Below are positions 63,144 to 64,000 of a DNA stretch of 64,000 bases, piece after piece. The notes under the pieces are model-generated. The model was given only the letters and a program-made list of their open reading frames with translations, did not search any database and was not told the DNA's origin. Position 1 is the first letter of the stretch, and the number at the start of each line of letters is the position of its first letter. Position numbers and translations under genes: made by a program. This stretch comes from Spraguea lophii (Eukaryota; Microsporidia; Spragueidae), in contig LDOQ01000212.1 of NCBI GenBank assembly GCA_001887945.1, positions 62,001 to 126,000 on the forward strand. The letters are read 5' to 3'.

Positions 63144-64000
63144 CTATTCAAATGTAATAATTTTATAATCATCCTTATTTTTATATTTTATATATGCAGC
63201 TTTATTTTGCATTCTACAATAATGTGGTGCAGAAAATATTGTTATTACTTTTTTATTATGATTTTCTCTGAAACCGGTAGGTGAATATTCATGGCTTCTT
63301 ATAATAATTTTAAGGTTGTTTTTCTTTAAAAATCTATCTGTTACATCTTCTCCAAATACATGTGTTATTCCTCTGGGTGATGGTCTTTTCCCTTGTATTT
63401 CACCAGGATCTGACCATAAGAAAAAATCTAATATATTATTTTTATTGGCTCGAGGAGCATCATAGAAATCTTTTATAATAAGTGTGTCACATATACCACC
63501 ATGGACGATAAATGCTTCATTGTTAAGAATATGTGCTATGGGGAGGGCTTCAAATATCTTTTCAAATAATAGGAATAAAGGATTATGGTATTCATTATAT
63601 TTCATATTAATTTCAGAATAGAATCCCATATAAACGTTTAAATCGGGATATTCGTGATTTCCTCTGTTTAAGAATATACATTGTGGATACATGATTTTAA
63701 GTGTAAGTAAAAAAAGAAATGTTTCTATTCCATTAGCACCTCTATCGACGAAATCACCGTTGAATAAAATATTTTTTCCATTTATTTTTTTAAAATTGGA
63801 TGTAATTTCACTCATTATTTTATACGTAGAGAAAAATTCACCGTGTGTATCTCCAAATATATAATTTTCTCTTATGATTTTTTTGGGTTTCTTCTTTGAA
63901 AAATCATCTAATAAATTTATTTCAGAATTTATATGAACCATCGTATCTAGATTTACCAACATTTTATACCCTTCTTCTAATATCGATACCACTACTTCTA
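63144..64000 (-). CDS. serine/threonine protein phosphatase, PP5-like, 5' end outside window
   Basis: The 3' end is complete, but the frame stays open to the last base, so the amino end lies beyond the window. Catalytic motifs of PPP phosphatases in order: FGDTHGEFFSTY, NGDFVDRGANGIE, LNRGNHEYPDLN, IVHGGI, WSDPGEIQGKRPSPRG, IIRSHEYSPTGFR and FSAPHYC. All metal ligands are present. The run-up VVSILEEGYKMLVNLDTMVHI resembles the linker before the PP5 catalytic domain (ILKETEQMF..LPNMVEI), and GDTHG, not GDIHG, is also PP5-like. Whether a TPR domain precedes it cannot be seen. An in-frame ATG exists at 63962, but no C-run marks it. Confidence 0.9.
   Translation of the reverse strand, partial: EVVVSILEEGYKMLVNLDTMVHINSEINLLDDFSKKKPKKIIRENYIFGDTHGEFFSTYKIMSEITSNFKKINGKNILFNGDFVDRGANGIETFLFLLTLKIMYPQCIFLNRGNHEYPDLNVYMGFYSEINMKYNEYHNPLFLLFEKIFEALPIAHILNNEAFIVHGGICDTLIIKDFYDAPRANKNNILDFFLWSDPGEIQGKRPSPRGITHVFGEDVTDRFLKKNNLKIIIRSHEYSPTGFRENHNKKVITIFSAPHYCRMQNKAAYIKYKNKDDYKIITFE

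Overview
The window looks like a stretch of chromosome from a very AT-rich microsporidian, most likely of the Nosema/Vairimorpha type. Three things point there. The proteins are shortened but clearly eukaryotic (SRP54, eEF1A, TAF13, SAC3, CLP1, UFD2, CDC20, V-ATPase subunit C, septin). A C-run (CCC) sits directly before the start codon of about half the genes. The only intron I can support is a 24-base one just after the second codon of a ribosomal protein gene. Genus-level placement is inference; no rDNA large or small subunit gene is present to fix it.

Layout. 1-1754 is gene-poor and holds a decayed repeat. 1755-14642 carries septin, tRNA-Lys, SRP54, eS6 with its intron, an RluA-type pseudouridine synthase, a sphingomyelin-synthase-like enzyme, glucose-6-phosphate isomerase, a GNAT protein and the U3-processome protein UTP12. 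15627-18170 is a large secreted leucine-rich-repeat protein with a C-terminal region that may be an IpaH-like NEL ubiquitin ligase domain. 19390-23282 holds a Fyv7-like protein, an ASNSD1-like protein, 5S rRNA, TAF13, an adaptin mu chain and a small unknown gene. 23635-25137 is a nested mobile-element locus: a Merlin DNA transposon (997 bp, 48-bp terminal inverted repeats, 8-bp target duplication) inserted in the tail of a tRNA-like SINE. 25566-40836 contains two unknown genes, V-ATPase C, a Pol kappa gene with a frameshift that separates its zinc fingers, LCB2, phosphoglycerate mutase, a large unknown gene, PSO2/SNM1 and dephospho-CoA kinase. 40837-48463 is repeat-rich, with CLP1, a second secreted LRR protein and two SINE copies. 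48464-64000 is denser again: SDA1, eEF1A, the branchpoint-binding protein BBP, SAC3, two membrane or secreted proteins, CDC20, UFD2 and a PP5-like phosphatase that runs off the window.

The genes are mainly core machinery: translation and ribosome assembly (SRP54, eS6, eEF1A, UTP12, SDA1, Fyv7-like), mRNA splicing, 3' processing and export (BBP, CLP1, SAC3), glycolysis (PGI, iPGAM), sphingolipid synthesis (LCB2 and a PAP2_C enzyme), DNA damage handling (Pol kappa, PSO2) and ubiquitin or cell-cycle control (UFD2, CDC20). The parts most likely to be new are a family of tRNA-like SINEs (four near-complete copies, at least four decayed copies, one with a clear target-site duplication) and the LRR protein with a Cys-X-Asp C-terminal domain. 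The two LRR genes lie next to SINE copies, so they mark the accessory compartment of the region.
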